From assembly GCA_002698305.1 (NCBI GenBank), contig NZWR01000003.1:74794-111418 (forward strand): 36,625 bases of DNA, given 5' to 3'. Under the pieces are notes generated by a model. That model was not told the origin of the DNA. It did no database searches and saw only the letters and a program-made list of their open reading frames with translations. The translations under genes were made by a program, and so were the position numbers. Below are positions 1 through 7,764 of the stretch, piece by piece (position 1 is the first letter of the stretch; each line of letters begins with the position of its first letter). The DNA comes from Candidatus Campbelliibacteriota bacterium. GTDB lineage: Bacteria > Patescibacteriota > Minisyncoccia > Phycocordibacterales > UBA1006.

Positions 1-2
1 GT

Positions 3-95
3 GTAGATAATGAAGATAGAAAAACTCCTTCTATCAACGAAACATCTAAAGAAGGTAAAAACAAGAAAGCAGTTAATGTGGTCAATAAGCATTAA
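3..95 (+). CDS. C-terminal fragment of an upstream gene (partial)
   Basis: Frame 3 is open from the window edge to TAA at 93-95 and encodes about 30 residues ending KKAVNVVNKH. The tail is hydrophilic and lysine/asparagine rich, like the disordered C-termini of many CPR proteins, and holds no recognisable domain. A terminator hairpin lies 23 bases past the stop, which supports a real gene end. Function cannot be assigned from this piece. Confidence 0.6.
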   Translation, partial: VDNEDRKTPSINETSKEGKNKKAVNVVNKH

Positions 96-117
96 TTTCT
101 TAACCTATTTGATATTT

Positions 118-147
118 AGGCCCGATTGATTATTCGGGTCTTTTGTT
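118..147 (+). terminator. Intrinsic terminator after the partial gene
   Basis: Bases 118-125 pair with 134-141 (core CCCGA/TCGGG, one G-T wobble), loop 126-133, followed by a T-rich run. Confidence 0.7.
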
Positions 148-184
148 TGCAAAATCTTGAGCTCATGGTAGTGTAAGAGACGTT

Positions 185-451
185 ATGTTAACAACAAAGA
201 AGAAAAAGGACGTTATCACGGGTGTACAAACTCATGATTCTGACACCGGTTCTCCTCAAGTGCAAATTGCACTTTTGACCGAACGGATTGCAGAATTAAC
301 TGAGCACCTTAAGGTCCACAAAAAAGATATTCACTCACGACGTGGTCTTATCAAAATGGTAGATACACGACGTAAATTACTACGAAATTTCAAAAACAAT
401 GATTTTGAAGCGTATCAAGCGCTTATTCAAAAACTTGGATTGAAAAAATAA
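185..451 (+). CDS. rpsO: 30S ribosomal protein S15
   Basis: The 88-residue product matches S15 over its full normal length. It has the [16 protein letters not shown] signature near residue 19, then [16 protein letters not shown] and RRKLLRNF. S15 binds the 16S rRNA central domain and helps form the 30S platform. The usual bacterial downstream partner pnp is absent; a terminator at once follows, so the gene appears monocistronic. No Shine-Dalgarno sequence precedes the ATG. A weak promoter may lie at TTGCAA (147-152) and TAGTGT (169-174, preceded by TGG). Confidence 0.97.
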   Translation: MLTTKKKKDVITGVQTHDSDTGSPQVQIALLTERIAELTEHLKVHKKDIHSRRGLIKMVDTRRKLLRNFKNNDFEAYQALIQKLGLKK

Positions 452-481
452 AAAACTTCCTGGATTCAGGAAGTTTTTTAT
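450..481 (+). terminator. rpsO terminator
   Basis: A 12-bp perfect stem (AAAAACTTCCTG/CAGGAAGTTTTT) with loop GATT overlaps the stop codon and runs into T residues. Confidence 0.9.
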
Positions 482-486
482 TTGAA

Positions 487-514
487 TTGTTTAGTCTCTG
501 ATATCGCGATACAC
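487..514 (+). promoter_or_regulatory. Promoter of the 522 gene
   Basis: TTGTTT (487-492), 16-bp spacer, GATACA (509-514). The -10 ends 7 bases before the ATG at 522, so the mRNA is predicted to be leaderless. Confidence 0.5.
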
Positions 515-521
515 TATATAT

Positions 522-3500
522 ATGAGTGACACCAACCAACCTCAATCTAATAGCGATGCCCAGAACATGAATTCTAATACTCTCCCTGACACAGGAAAAG
601 ACAATCAGCATGTTTTAGCAAAAGATGAAATAGAGCGACTTGCTCACCAATCTGCACAGTACCGTGATTTAGGTCAGAAAAATCAATCTCCAAAATCGTC
701 TGATGATGATGCTATTTCATCCTTACACAATGATATAGAAGCCGCGATTAATGGAGGGCAAGCGACTTCTTCTGATGATTCTCAAATAAATACCGATGCA
801 CCAAATGATGAATCGCTTCTTGAATTACGCAAAGAAATTGAAGCATCTCTTGAGAAAGAAAGTCAACCGCCAAAAGAACATCTCGACGCTGACCTTTCAG
901 CACCAGCCGCCAATCAATCACCAAACGATGTGCCAGGTCCTGCTAGCGAGGCTGCTCTTGAGGCGATAGCACAAAGAAATAAAGATAATCAACCAACAGA
1001 AGCTACACCCGAGTCTACTTCAGAACCAGTTCAAGACAGTGCAGAAGAGAAAGCTGCAATCGAAAGCTTAAAAAATCAAATCTCTGATTCTTTGGAGCAA
1101 GTTGATAAGGAGCGAGCTCAAGGTGATACCACGGGCGTAGGTCAAACGTATTATTCTGATCTTTCAAAAGCGATGAGTGCGAATGAGCCACAGACGATGT
1201 CGGAGCTTATTCAGCAATCTCGTTTCGAAGAGAAAGAAAAAAAAGTTCTTTCTGCAAGTTCAAAAAAGAATATTTTGTTTATAGCTGGAGGGGTAATTCT
1301 TCTGATTTTGGGTATTCTGGCTCTTGTTTTCTCTTTCAAGCCAACAGAAGAGGTTGAGTTTATTACCGATAGAACGGTAAGTTCGTTAGTACAGAGTGAA
1401 TATAATACCGGTATTAATATTACTGGGCTTGATCCAACAACAATTAACAATGCTATTCGTGACGTTGTTGAAAAAGAGTACCAAGAAGATACGGTTCACC
1501 AAATTTATTACCTTCGTAATGATGGTGTGGGTAACCTTCGCCGGCTTGGGATTAATGATGTTTTTGATGCCACTGAAAGTGAGGCGCCAGGATTGTTGTA
1601 TGACAACATTGAACCTGAGTTTACTCATGGCGTGTATACATCAGATAGACGGTATCCATTCCTACTATTAAAAAGTCTTTCATATGACCGAGTCATGCTG
1701 GGCATGAAAGAGTGGGAGCCAACAATGATTGATGATTTAACCGTATTTCTAGACCTTCCACCAGAAGCAACAGACAGAAGTCTTGTAGAAGATGGCTTTG
1801 AAGATGATTTGATTTTGAATAAAAATGTACGGCTTGCTCGATATATTCCACGTGAAAAAGATAGTCGTAATATTCTCGATCTTTTGAATCTGCGACCAAG
1901 TGAACCAGAACAGCCAGAGCCAGTAAATAATCGAATCAATAATTTCTTTGAAGGTGATGAGATCAATGTTATTCAAGATGAAGATCAGACAAATGGAACA
2001 ATAGGTGTTGATGGTGAAGCAGATAATTCGCTGCCGATTTCACTGAATTCATTGAAACGATTTATTGCACGGGCCTTTGCCCCAGAAACAGCTACAGCGC
2101 AATCACCTCAGGTGACAGGGGTAGGATTTAATACCATTGATTCAGGTCAAACGGGTACCGAGACTTGTTATGATACGACAAGACCTGGAGAAACATTCAG
2201 ACCTGATGAGGTAAATGAAGCACTTCCAAATATTTTCTGTTCAAATACGATTACTCAAGGAGATGCGATTTCAAATATCAGTACCGAGAGAACGCAGCCA
2301 ATCTGTTTTGATAACTCAACAGGAAATCGAGTTCAGGGGACTGGTATTGCAACCAATCCTGGGCTGACATGTTTTGAAGCATATGCATGTTACCGATATG
2401 TCTGCCGACAAGGAAACCAGGTCGTTTCCCAGGATCTTTTAGGGACACCAGGGGTGGTGTGTAGTGAAGACCGTTCTGCTCGGGTGTTTGCTGATAATGA
2501 TGATAGATTTAATCCAGAAATAGATGGCGGACCAAAGATTTGTTACCCATATTTTGGAGTTTCAAACCTTCAAAATCTTAGTCAGGCAGCAATTTGTTTC
2601 ATTCAGGAAGGAGATACGCTGAGTTACCTACCAGGAGTAACTGCCCCTGATCCGTCTCGAAACATCAGCTGTGAATATCCTATAAACAGAACTGAAACTA
2701 TATGTTTGAATGCAAACCAGGAAATTGTTCCAGCAACTGACCCATCCAAACGAATTTGTTTTGAGCCTTTAGGGACTCAAAATACTATTACGAATCAAGG
2801 TGGGGTAACTCAGGGAATTGCTATTGGACAGGAATGTTCTGATCAAGCCCTTCCTGTACAGGAGCTCAAGATTCGTTTTGCACAGGTTGCCCAACAATTA
2901 CGCCTCGTGCGCGAAGCCTTGCAGGCAGTAGGAGCTGATGAGGCGGCACAAAAAGTAAATGAAGCGGCAAATCTTTTCCACCAATTAAGTATTTCTAATC
3001 TTGGATCAATAGCATTGGTGCAAGAAGGAATACAGGCCCTTGAGGTTATTAAGGGATTACAAAATGGGGTTTTGAAAACAGGAAATCCTATCATAGATAT
3101 TATTGGAAATTCAGGACTCATTAATATTAATATTCCTCAAGAACTTATTGATCTTATTAACCTTCTTGAATGTGCTCTTGGATATCAAGAAAATATTTTG
3201 TGGCCACCACTCTTTGATATGCCTCAAGGTATTACTATTTTGCCAGGGCAAGAGATTCCAGAATTAGAACCTATCCAGCAAGCCTTAGTGGCAATGGGTC
3301 TGATGACACCAATCCAAGCCAATGGTGCACATACGGTTACCTCACAGCAAGCCATTATTCAATTTCAAATAGCCAACGGTCTTGAGCCAAACGGTATTAT
3401 TGATCCAAACACCTTACTTCTGTTAGGAGAAATTGTTGAAAACCAAGGAGAGCTTCTTGCAGGCACGAGTATCGCGACTATTGATGATTACTTTATCGTG

Positions 3501-4004
3501 ACCAATGGAGCGATTTCAAATAACGGACAGCAAATTCTAACAATGGGTGCCTATAACCCATCAGTTCAACAACTGCAAGTAACACTCTATGCATTAGGGT
3601 ATTCAATAAACCAAATTACCGGTCTCTTTGATGCAAATACCTGTGATGCCTTGCAAGAGTTTCAAGCTGCAAATGGATATGAGCCTGCAGGAGATACCGA
3701 TTGTATTCCTGGGGCTGCAACCATTGAAGCCTTAAACAATGCTATTAGAGAGAATGATTTACTTGGAGGTGGATTCCGTTTGAATGAGAATAATATTCTT
3801 GAAGGAACTGGACCTCTTGAAGGAAGCTTTGGGCCAGGTGAGATTGATTTTGGGGTAAATACAGCCTATGCAGATACTTTGAATGAAGGAGACGTTGTTC
3901 TTCTCTACACCTTCTTGGACGAAGAAACACTTTTAATTGCCCGTGATAGCGTTGTTATTGACGAGATTATTGAGCGCAGGGCAAACGAAGATATCTTTAG
4001 TTAA
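522..4004 (+). CDS. Large membrane-anchored surface protein with two peptidoglycan-binding-like domains
   Basis: The 1160-residue protein starts with a low-complexity acidic N-terminal region (about 1-247). One transmembrane helix follows (about 250-272, core ILFIAGGVILLILGILALVF), then a large extracytoplasmic part. Residues about 275-441 resemble a module I recall from CPR membrane proteins (DRTVSSL near the start, then MKEWEPTMIDDL and NKNVRLARY). Residues about 545-800 are Cys-rich. Residues about 916-970 and 1012-1077 look like PG_binding_1 repeats (GLMTPIQANGAHTVTSQQAI; GLFDANTCDALQEFQAANGY). The extreme C-terminus (VVLLYTFLDEETLLIARDSV) looks like the missing end of the first module. 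A role linking membrane and cell wall is inferred; no enzymatic motif is seen. The gene is flanked by terminators and so is probably monocistronic. Confidence 0.85.
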   Translation: MSDTNQPQSNSDAQNMNSNTLPDTGKDNQHVLAKDEIERLAHQSAQYRDLGQKNQSPKSSDDDAISSLHNDIEAAINGGQATSSDDSQINTDAPNDESLLELRKEIEASLEKESQPPKEHLDADLSAPAANQSPNDVPGPASEAALEAIAQRNKDNQPTEATPESTSEPVQDSAEEKAAIESLKNQISDSLEQVDKERAQGDTTGVGQTYYSDLSKAMSANEPQTMSELIQQSRFEEKEKKVLSASSKKNILFIAGGVILLILGILALVFSFKPTEEVEFITDRTVSSLVQSEYNTGINITGLDPTTINNAIRDVVEKEYQEDTVHQIYYLRNDGVGNLRRLGINDVFDATESEAPGLLYDNIEPEFTHGVYTSDRRYPFLLLKSLSYDRVMLGMKEWEPTMIDDLTVFLDLPPEATDRSLVEDGFEDDLILNKNVRLARYIPREKDSRNILDLLNLRPSEPEQPEPVNNRINNFFEGDEINVIQDEDQTNGTIGVDGEADNSLPISLNSLKRFIARAFAPETATAQSPQVTGVGFNTIDSGQTGTETCYDTTRPGETFRPDEVNEALPNIFCSNTITQGDAISNISTERTQPICFDNSTGNRVQGTGIATNPGLTCFEAYACYRYVCRQGNQVVSQDLLGTPGVVCSEDRSARVFADNDDRFNPEIDGGPKICYPYFGVSNLQNLSQAAICFIQEGDTLSYLPGVTAPDPSRNISCEYPINRTETICLNANQEIVPATDPSKRICFEPLGTQNTITNQGGVTQGIAIGQECSDQALPVQELKIRFAQVAQQLRLVREALQAVGADEAAQKVNEAANLFHQLSISNLGSIALVQEGIQALEVIKGLQNGVLKTGNPIIDIIGNSGLININIPQELIDLINLLECALGYQENILWPPLFDMPQGITILPGQEIPELEPIQQALVAMGLMTPIQANGAHTVTSQQAIIQFQIANGLEPNGIIDPNTLLLLGEIVENQGELLAGTSIATIDDYFIVTNGAISNNGQQILTMGAYNPSVQQLQVTLYALGYSINQITGLFDANTCDALQEFQAANGYEPAGDTDCIPGAATIEALNNAIRENDLLGGGFRLNENNILEGTGPLEGSFGPGEIDFGVNTAYADTLNEGDVVLLYTFLDEETLLIARDSVVIDEIIERRANEDIFS

Positions 4005-4013
4005 TGTAATAAA

Positions 4014-4049
4014 AAATAAAAATAAAGAGCACCGCTCTTTATTTTTTTA
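4014..4049 (+). terminator. Terminator after the 522 gene
   Basis: AAAATAAAGAGC pairs with GCTCTTTATTTTT around loop ACC, with a T run. It lies directly upstream of the next promoter. Confidence 0.9.
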
Positions 4050-4056
4050 CCTTGGT

Positions 4057-4065
4057 TGCTATACT
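4057..4065 (+). promoter_or_regulatory. Extended -10 promoter of the DksA-like gene
   Basis: TGC-TATACT is followed by exactly 6 bases and ATG at 4072, so +1 should be the A of the start codon. Confidence 0.75.
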
Positions 4066-4071
4066 TTTTGC

Positions 4072-4422
4072 ATGATTGATCTTAACGAACAAAAAGCGAA
4101 GCTAGAAGATGAAGTAAAAGAATTGGAAAAAGATTTGTCGACTATTGCACGTCAGACAGATGACGGTGACTGGATTGTGAATCAAGAAGACATGGGAGAG
4201 TCTCATGCTGACCCTCTAGATACTGCCGATGATGTTGAAGAGATGGAAGAACGATTAGCGCGAATGGTGGTTCTTGAAAAAGAACTTGCCCAAGCAAAAA
4301 AGGCGTTAACTGCTATTGAAAACGGTAGCTACGGAGTCTGTGAAGTGTCAGGTGAGAAAATTCCTGAAGATCGACTTAAGGCACAACCGTCAGCAACGAC
4401 AACCGTAGAACACGCATCATAG
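4072..4422 (+). CDS. DksA/TraR-family protein with degenerate zinc finger
   Basis: The start is set at 4072 (MIDLNEQKAKLE). An in-frame ATG at 3937 would overlap the upstream gene and would read through its terminator and this gene's promoter. The 116-residue product has an N-terminal coiled coil with acidic residues at its tip (about 20-75), then the DksA/TraR C-terminal pattern (NGSYGVCEVSGEKIPEDRL). The family normally carries CxxC-x17-CxxC; here only the first Cys remains (CEVS, later TTVEHA), so zinc binding is probably lost. DksA/TraR proteins bind the RNA polymerase secondary channel; whether this one does is inference. Confidence 0.85.
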   Translation: MIDLNEQKAKLEDEVKELEKDLSTIARQTDDGDWIVNQEDMGESHADPLDTADDVEEMEERLARMVVLEKELAQAKKALTAIENGSYGVCEVSGEKIPEDRLKAQPSATTTVEHAS

Positions 4423-4430
4423 GTGTTTTT
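4409..4430 (+). terminator. Short terminator overlapping the DksA-like stop codon
   Basis: AACAC (4409-4413) pairs with GTGTT (4423-4427), with the TAG stop in the loop and a T run behind. The T run abuts the next extended -10 box. The stem is only 5 bp. Confidence 0.45.
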
Positions 4431-4439
4431 TGTTATACT
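4431..4439 (+). promoter_or_regulatory. Extended -10 promoter of pilin 1
   Basis: TGT-TATACT, then 6 bases, then ATG at 4446; predicted leaderless. Confidence 0.75.
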
Positions 4440-4445
4440 CTCTTC

Positions 4446-4967
4446 ATGAAGAAAAAAGGATTTACATTAATAGAATTATTAGTAGTTATTTCAATCATCG
4501 GAGTGCTTTCCTCTATTGTTTTGGGAACCCTAGGTGATGCTCGAAATAGCGCGCGCGACGCTGCTTTCTTAACACGAGCAAAAGAACTACAGAAATCTAT
4601 TGAAATTTTTTATCTAGAAAATGATCGCTATCCAACCTCAGGGAGTGTGATTAATGGGGGTGGTGGTACCATCGCTGCCGCAAATAATTGCCCAGAGCCA
4701 TCGAATCCAACCTATAATGATAATTGGGATGAATTTGTAGCTGATATGGGGGGATACCTCTCACCTGGTCTTGGCGCGATTGACGGACAAGGACATAAAC
4801 ATTGTATGGTCTACGTTTTAGGAAAACATCCTAAATGTAACAAATATGCAGATAGCGCGTACAACATTATTTATACAACGTACAATACGACGTACGGAGA
4901 AGGAGGGGAAATTGACTATTGGGTGGATGGTGCAGGTGACACTCGCCACTGCCTCTATCCTTTATAA
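4446..4967 (+). CDS. Type IV pilin-like prepilin 1
   Basis: The 173-residue protein has a classic class III prepilin signal: basic MKKKG, then FTLIELLVVISIIGVLSS with Glu at mature position 5, cut by a PilD-type peptidase between G and F. The hydrophobic helix continues into an amphipathic stretch (ARDAAFLTRAKELQKSIEIFYLENDRYP) like the alpha1-C segment and D/N-RYP motif of type II pseudopilins and small pilins. The globular part has four or five Cys, including a C-terminal HCLYPL. It sits next to comM, but no assembly ATPase or platform protein is in the window. It is related to the prepilin at 27058; the shared N-terminus uses different codons, so it is not a recent copy. Confidence 0.92.
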   Translation: MKKKGFTLIELLVVISIIGVLSSIVLGTLGDARNSARDAAFLTRAKELQKSIEIFYLENDRYPTSGSVINGGGGTIAAANNCPEPSNPTYNDNWDEFVADMGGYLSPGLGAIDGQGHKHCMVYVLGKHPKCNKYADSAYNIIYTTYNTTYGEGGEIDYWVDGAGDTRHCLYPL

Positions 4968-4989
4968 CAGGCGGAAAGGTCTGTTTTTT

Positions 4990-4998
4990 TGATATACT
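4990..4998 (+). promoter_or_regulatory. Extended -10 promoter of comM
   Basis: TGA-TATACT preceded by a T run (possible terminator of pilin 1, AACAG/CTGTT arms), then 6 bases to ATG at 5005. Confidence 0.75.
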
Positions 4999-5004
4999 TT
5001 ATGT

Positions 5005-6537
5005 ATGAAATACGCAAAGCTGATGGCAGGGCAACCAGAATACTTAACCGGAAAGATTGTTCAGGTTGAGATTGATATTTCTCGTGGGCTGCATGCTATT
5101 ACTATTGTGGGAATGGCATCAAAAGCCGTTGAAGAATCAAAAGACCGTGTTGGCTCCGCTATAAAGCATTCAGGGTTTACTTCACTTAATTCAAGAAATG
5201 AAAAGGTCATTATCTCACTTTCACCTGCTGATTTAAAAAAAGATGGTGCATACTATGATCTTGCTATTGCATTAGGGTACCTCCATGCGGCAGGTGATAT
5301 TGCTATAGCATCTCCTGAGACAAAAGTATTTATTGGAGAGCTTTCGTTAGATGGAGCTGTTCAGTCATTAGAAGGGGTGCTGCCAATCGTCCAGGCTGCA
5401 GCCCGCGAAGGATATCAGGAAATATATGTTCCGTATGCAAATCGCAAAGAAGCTGCAATGGTTTCGGGTATTGCTGTATATCCAGTAAAACATCTCAAAG
5501 AACTTGTTGCTCACCTTGATGCTACTCATCCAGACCATGCCTTCATATCACAACAAAAGAAAACAAAATTAGATACCCTAGCGCACCATGTCCCTACTAA
5601 TTTTCACGACATCAAGGGTCAAGAAATTGCCAAGAGAGGGCTTGAGATAGCAGCTGCCGGTGGACACAATGTGTGTATGTTTGGTCCACCAGGTACAGGG
5701 AAGACCATGCTGGCTCGAGCGTTTATAGGAATTGTTCCTGAGCTTAGTGATGCTGAGGCGCTTGAAGTAATTGGTATCCATAGCGTCTCTGGTTCGCTCC
5801 GGTATGAAAAAATGTCTAAAATTCCGCCCTTTAGGTCACCTCACCATACCTCAAGTTATGTTGCTATTGTAGGAGGGGGAGCAAATCCAAAACCAGGAGA
5901 GATTACGATGGCTCACAGAGGAGTGCTTTTCTTAGATGAATTTCCTGAATTTGATAAGCGCGTTATTGAAAGTATGCGCCAACCCCTTGAAGATAAAATA
6001 GTAACTGTTTCTCGAGCACGCAAGACTGTTACTTTTCCTGCAGACATTACGTTGATTGCAGCTATGAATCCGTGTCCGTGTGGATATTATGGTAGCGACA
6101 TAAATACATGTACCTGCAGTGCATATACGATTGAACGATATAAGAAAAAAATCTCAGGGCCTATTGTTGACCGCATTGATATATGGTTGCCGGTTGAACA
6201 TATTGATTATGAATCACTTACCGATGCACAGCATTCTGGTGAATCATCAGAGACCATTCAAAAGAGAGTGTGTACTGCGCGCTCATTTAGAACACAGAGG
6301 ACAGGTAAGATCGACCTGAATAATGCAATGAGCTCACGCGATGTTCAAAATCTTGATCTATCTGATTCAGTCCTCACGGTATTACGTCGTAGTGCAGAGC
6401 ATATGAAATTATCACCGCGTGCGTATCACCGGGTAATAAAGCTTGCACGAACGATAGCAGATCTCGAAGAAGCAGTCTCAATTACTGAATCTCATATACT
6501 TGAAGCATTGCAGTATCGACCGCAAATATATCAATAA
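5005..6537 (+). CDS. comM: YifB/ComM family Mg-chelatase-like AAA+ ATPase
   Basis: The 510-residue product has normal family length. The N-terminal Lon-S16-like fold (about 1-170) contains SPADLKKDGAYYDLAIALGY and FIGELSLDG. The AAA+ module has Walker A GPPGTGKT at about 227-234, Walker B FLDEFPEF near 310, and the Mg-chelatase sensor region SRARKTVTFPADITLIAAMNPCPCG. A Cys cluster CPCGYYGSDINTCTC (about 357) follows, as in the family. The C-terminal domain ends near TIADLEEAVSITESHILEALQYR. In naturally competent bacteria ComM is a hexameric helicase promoting branch migration during integration of imported DNA. With pilins, recA and uvrD nearby, a DNA-uptake role is plausible but not shown. 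Confidence 0.96.
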   Translation: MKYAKLMAGQPEYLTGKIVQVEIDISRGLHAITIVGMASKAVEESKDRVGSAIKHSGFTSLNSRNEKVIISLSPADLKKDGAYYDLAIALGYLHAAGDIAIASPETKVFIGELSLDGAVQSLEGVLPIVQAAAREGYQEIYVPYANRKEAAMVSGIAVYPVKHLKELVAHLDATHPDHAFISQQKKTKLDTLAHHVPTNFHDIKGQEIAKRGLEIAAAGGHNVCMFGPPGTGKTMLARAFIGIVPELSDAEALEVIGIHSVSGSLRYEKMSKIPPFRSPHHTSSYVAIVGGGANPKPGEITMAHRGVLFLDEFPEFDKRVIESMRQPLEDKIVTVSRARKTVTFPADITLIAAMNPCPCGYYGSDINTCTCSAYTIERYKKKISGPIVDRIDIWLPVEHIDYESLTDAQHSGESSETIQKRVCTARSFRTQRTGKIDLNNAMSSRDVQNLDLSDSVLTVLRRSAEHMKLSPRAYHRVIKLARTIADLEEAVSITESHILEALQYRPQIYQ

Positions 6538-6563
6538 AAAACAACGACTCGATCGTTGTTTTT
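6536..6563. terminator. Bidirectional terminator between comM and the M23 gene
   Basis: AAAAACAACGA (6537-6547) pairs with TCGTTGTTTTT (6553-6563). A-rich and T-rich flanks let it serve both convergent genes; it overlaps the comM stop and abuts the M23 stop. Confidence 0.9.
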
Positions 6564-7566
6564 ATAATAAGAAGTTAGTATTCATTTTCTTACCGTTTGA
6601 ATACATAATTTCAAAGTGTAAGTGTGGACCAGTAGACCGCCCGGTTGAGCCAATAGCTGCAATTTTTTGCCCTTGGACAACATATGCACCAACGCCGACA
6701 TAAAGTTTGCTTGCATGAGCGTACAGACTGCGCGTACCATTGTCGTGTTCAACAATTAGACACTTTCCGTATCCCGAACCACAACTTGTTTTAATTACTC
6801 GCCCGGATGCAGCGGCAACAATTGGTGTTCCTGTTGACGCGGCAATGTCAATTCCGTAGTGATAGCGACCGCTTCGTGGACCGAATTTTGAACTTCCACG
6901 ACCTTGAGCTGGTCTAATGTATGCGCCTTTATTGGCGTTACTTGTTGATACGGCAACTGATGTTGAGATTGATGAACCAGATGATGTTGACCTGATTGCT
7001 CTTAGTACTCCGTTTGGAACAATAATTTTTTTCCCAGGAACAAGTTTTGTTGCATCAATATCATTAAAGACCGTAATGTCTTCAATTTCTACGTCATAGA
7101 GGTTGGCAATTTTTCCAAAGGTATCTCCTTTTTGAATAGTGTGACGTACTCCTGTTACTGGCAGAATACGTAATTCTTGGCCGGGTTTGATGTTCTTTGA
7201 ATTTCCATTTTCCCAAATAATAGTATTTACAGAAACATCAAATTGTTCAGCAATCTCTGAAAGGGTATCTCCTTCTTGAACCACATAGATAACAATACCA
7301 TCTGGATCAACCTCAATCTTCCCGGTAATAGTGTCATTGTCAGATACACCAACCTGAGGAGTCAGCAAAGCCAGTTTTTCATTAACAGAGTCAACATAGG
7401 GACCTCCTACCGCAGACGGTACCATAACAGCATAATCCTGAGACAGGACGTGAGTTCGCTGCGCGTTTGTACTATCTGAAGGGGTTTTCTCTAATTCGAG
7501 GGCTGAACTTCCAAGTGAAGAAAGCACTACAAAAACACCAACGCTGATGATTCCAATAAAAAACAA
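6562..7566 (-). CDS. Membrane-anchored LysM–M23 murein endopeptidase
   Basis: The product (334 residues from a TTG start) has a hydrophobic N-terminal anchor (about 2-23). LysM repeats lie at about 93-137 ([19 protein letters not shown]) and 141-185 ([19 protein letters not shown]). The C-terminal peptidase M23/LytM domain (about 218-334) keeps the zinc and catalytic residues: H236-x3-D240 (YHYGID), H283 (YAHAS) and HLH at 315-317. Such enzymes cut peptide cross-links in peptidoglycan. The start is uncertain: the frame stays open upstream to a stop near 7663-7665 with no ATG, so the true start may be a non-ATG codon giving a short basic N-terminal extension (SFLRKHGL) before the anchor. Confidence 0.93.
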   Translation of the reverse strand: MFFIGIISVGVFVVLSSLGSSALELEKTPSDSTNAQRTHVLSQDYAVMVPSAVGGPYVDSVNEKLALLTPQVGVSDNDTITGKIEVDPDGIVIYVVQEGDTLSEIAEQFDVSVNTIIWENGNSKNIKPGQELRILPVTGVRHTIQKGDTFGKIANLYDVEIEDITVFNDIDATKLVPGKKIIVPNGVLRAIRSTSSGSSISTSVAVSTSNANKGAYIRPAQGRGSSKFGPRSGRYHYGIDIAASTGTPIVAAASGRVIKTSCGSGYGKCLIVEHDNGTRSLYAHASKLYVGVGAYVVQGQKIAAIGSTGRSTGPHLHFEIMYSNGKKMNTNFLL

Positions 7567-7651
7567 ACCATGCTTGCGCAGAAAAGAATATGTCGTCTTC
7601 CCATCTATATGTGAAGAGTCTTGAGCATTATCAGTAATAAGCCAAATTAAA

Positions 7652-7670
7652 ATCCATAAAAACTATGGAT
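7652..7670. promoter_or_regulatory. Inverted repeat IR1, candidate operator or leader hairpin
   Basis: ATCCATA (7652-7658), 5-base spacer, TATGGAT (7664-7670): a perfect 7-bp inverted repeat inside the transcribed leader of the M23 gene. Confidence 0.5.
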
Positions 7671-7685
7671 AGGTTGTATGCCATA

Positions 7686-7694
7686 ATCATACCA
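7686..7694 (-). promoter_or_regulatory. Extended -10 promoter of the M23 gene
   Basis: Minus strand TGG-TATGAT, identical to the ftsK promoter. It predicts a leader of about 110 bases, long for this genome. Confidence 0.5.
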
Positions 7695-7713
7695 AGACCA
7701 CATATTGTGACTA

Positions 7714-7743
7714 TTGACAAGTACCATATTAGTATGGTATATA
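7714..7743 (+). promoter_or_regulatory. Promoter of the 7765 operon with operator-like repeat IR2
   Basis: TTGACA (7714-7719) and TATATA (7738-7743, preceded by TGG). Between them, TACCATA (7722-7728) and TATGGTA (7733-7739) form a perfect inverted repeat sharing the CCATA/TATGG core with IR1. Confidence 0.6.
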
Positions 7744-7764
7744 TAAATCATACTTAACACTCAT

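Noticed and set aside
3937-4071. Longer N-terminus for the DksA-like protein
   Set aside because: It would overlap the upstream gene and run through that gene's terminator and the TGC-TATACT promoter; family similarity begins at 4072.
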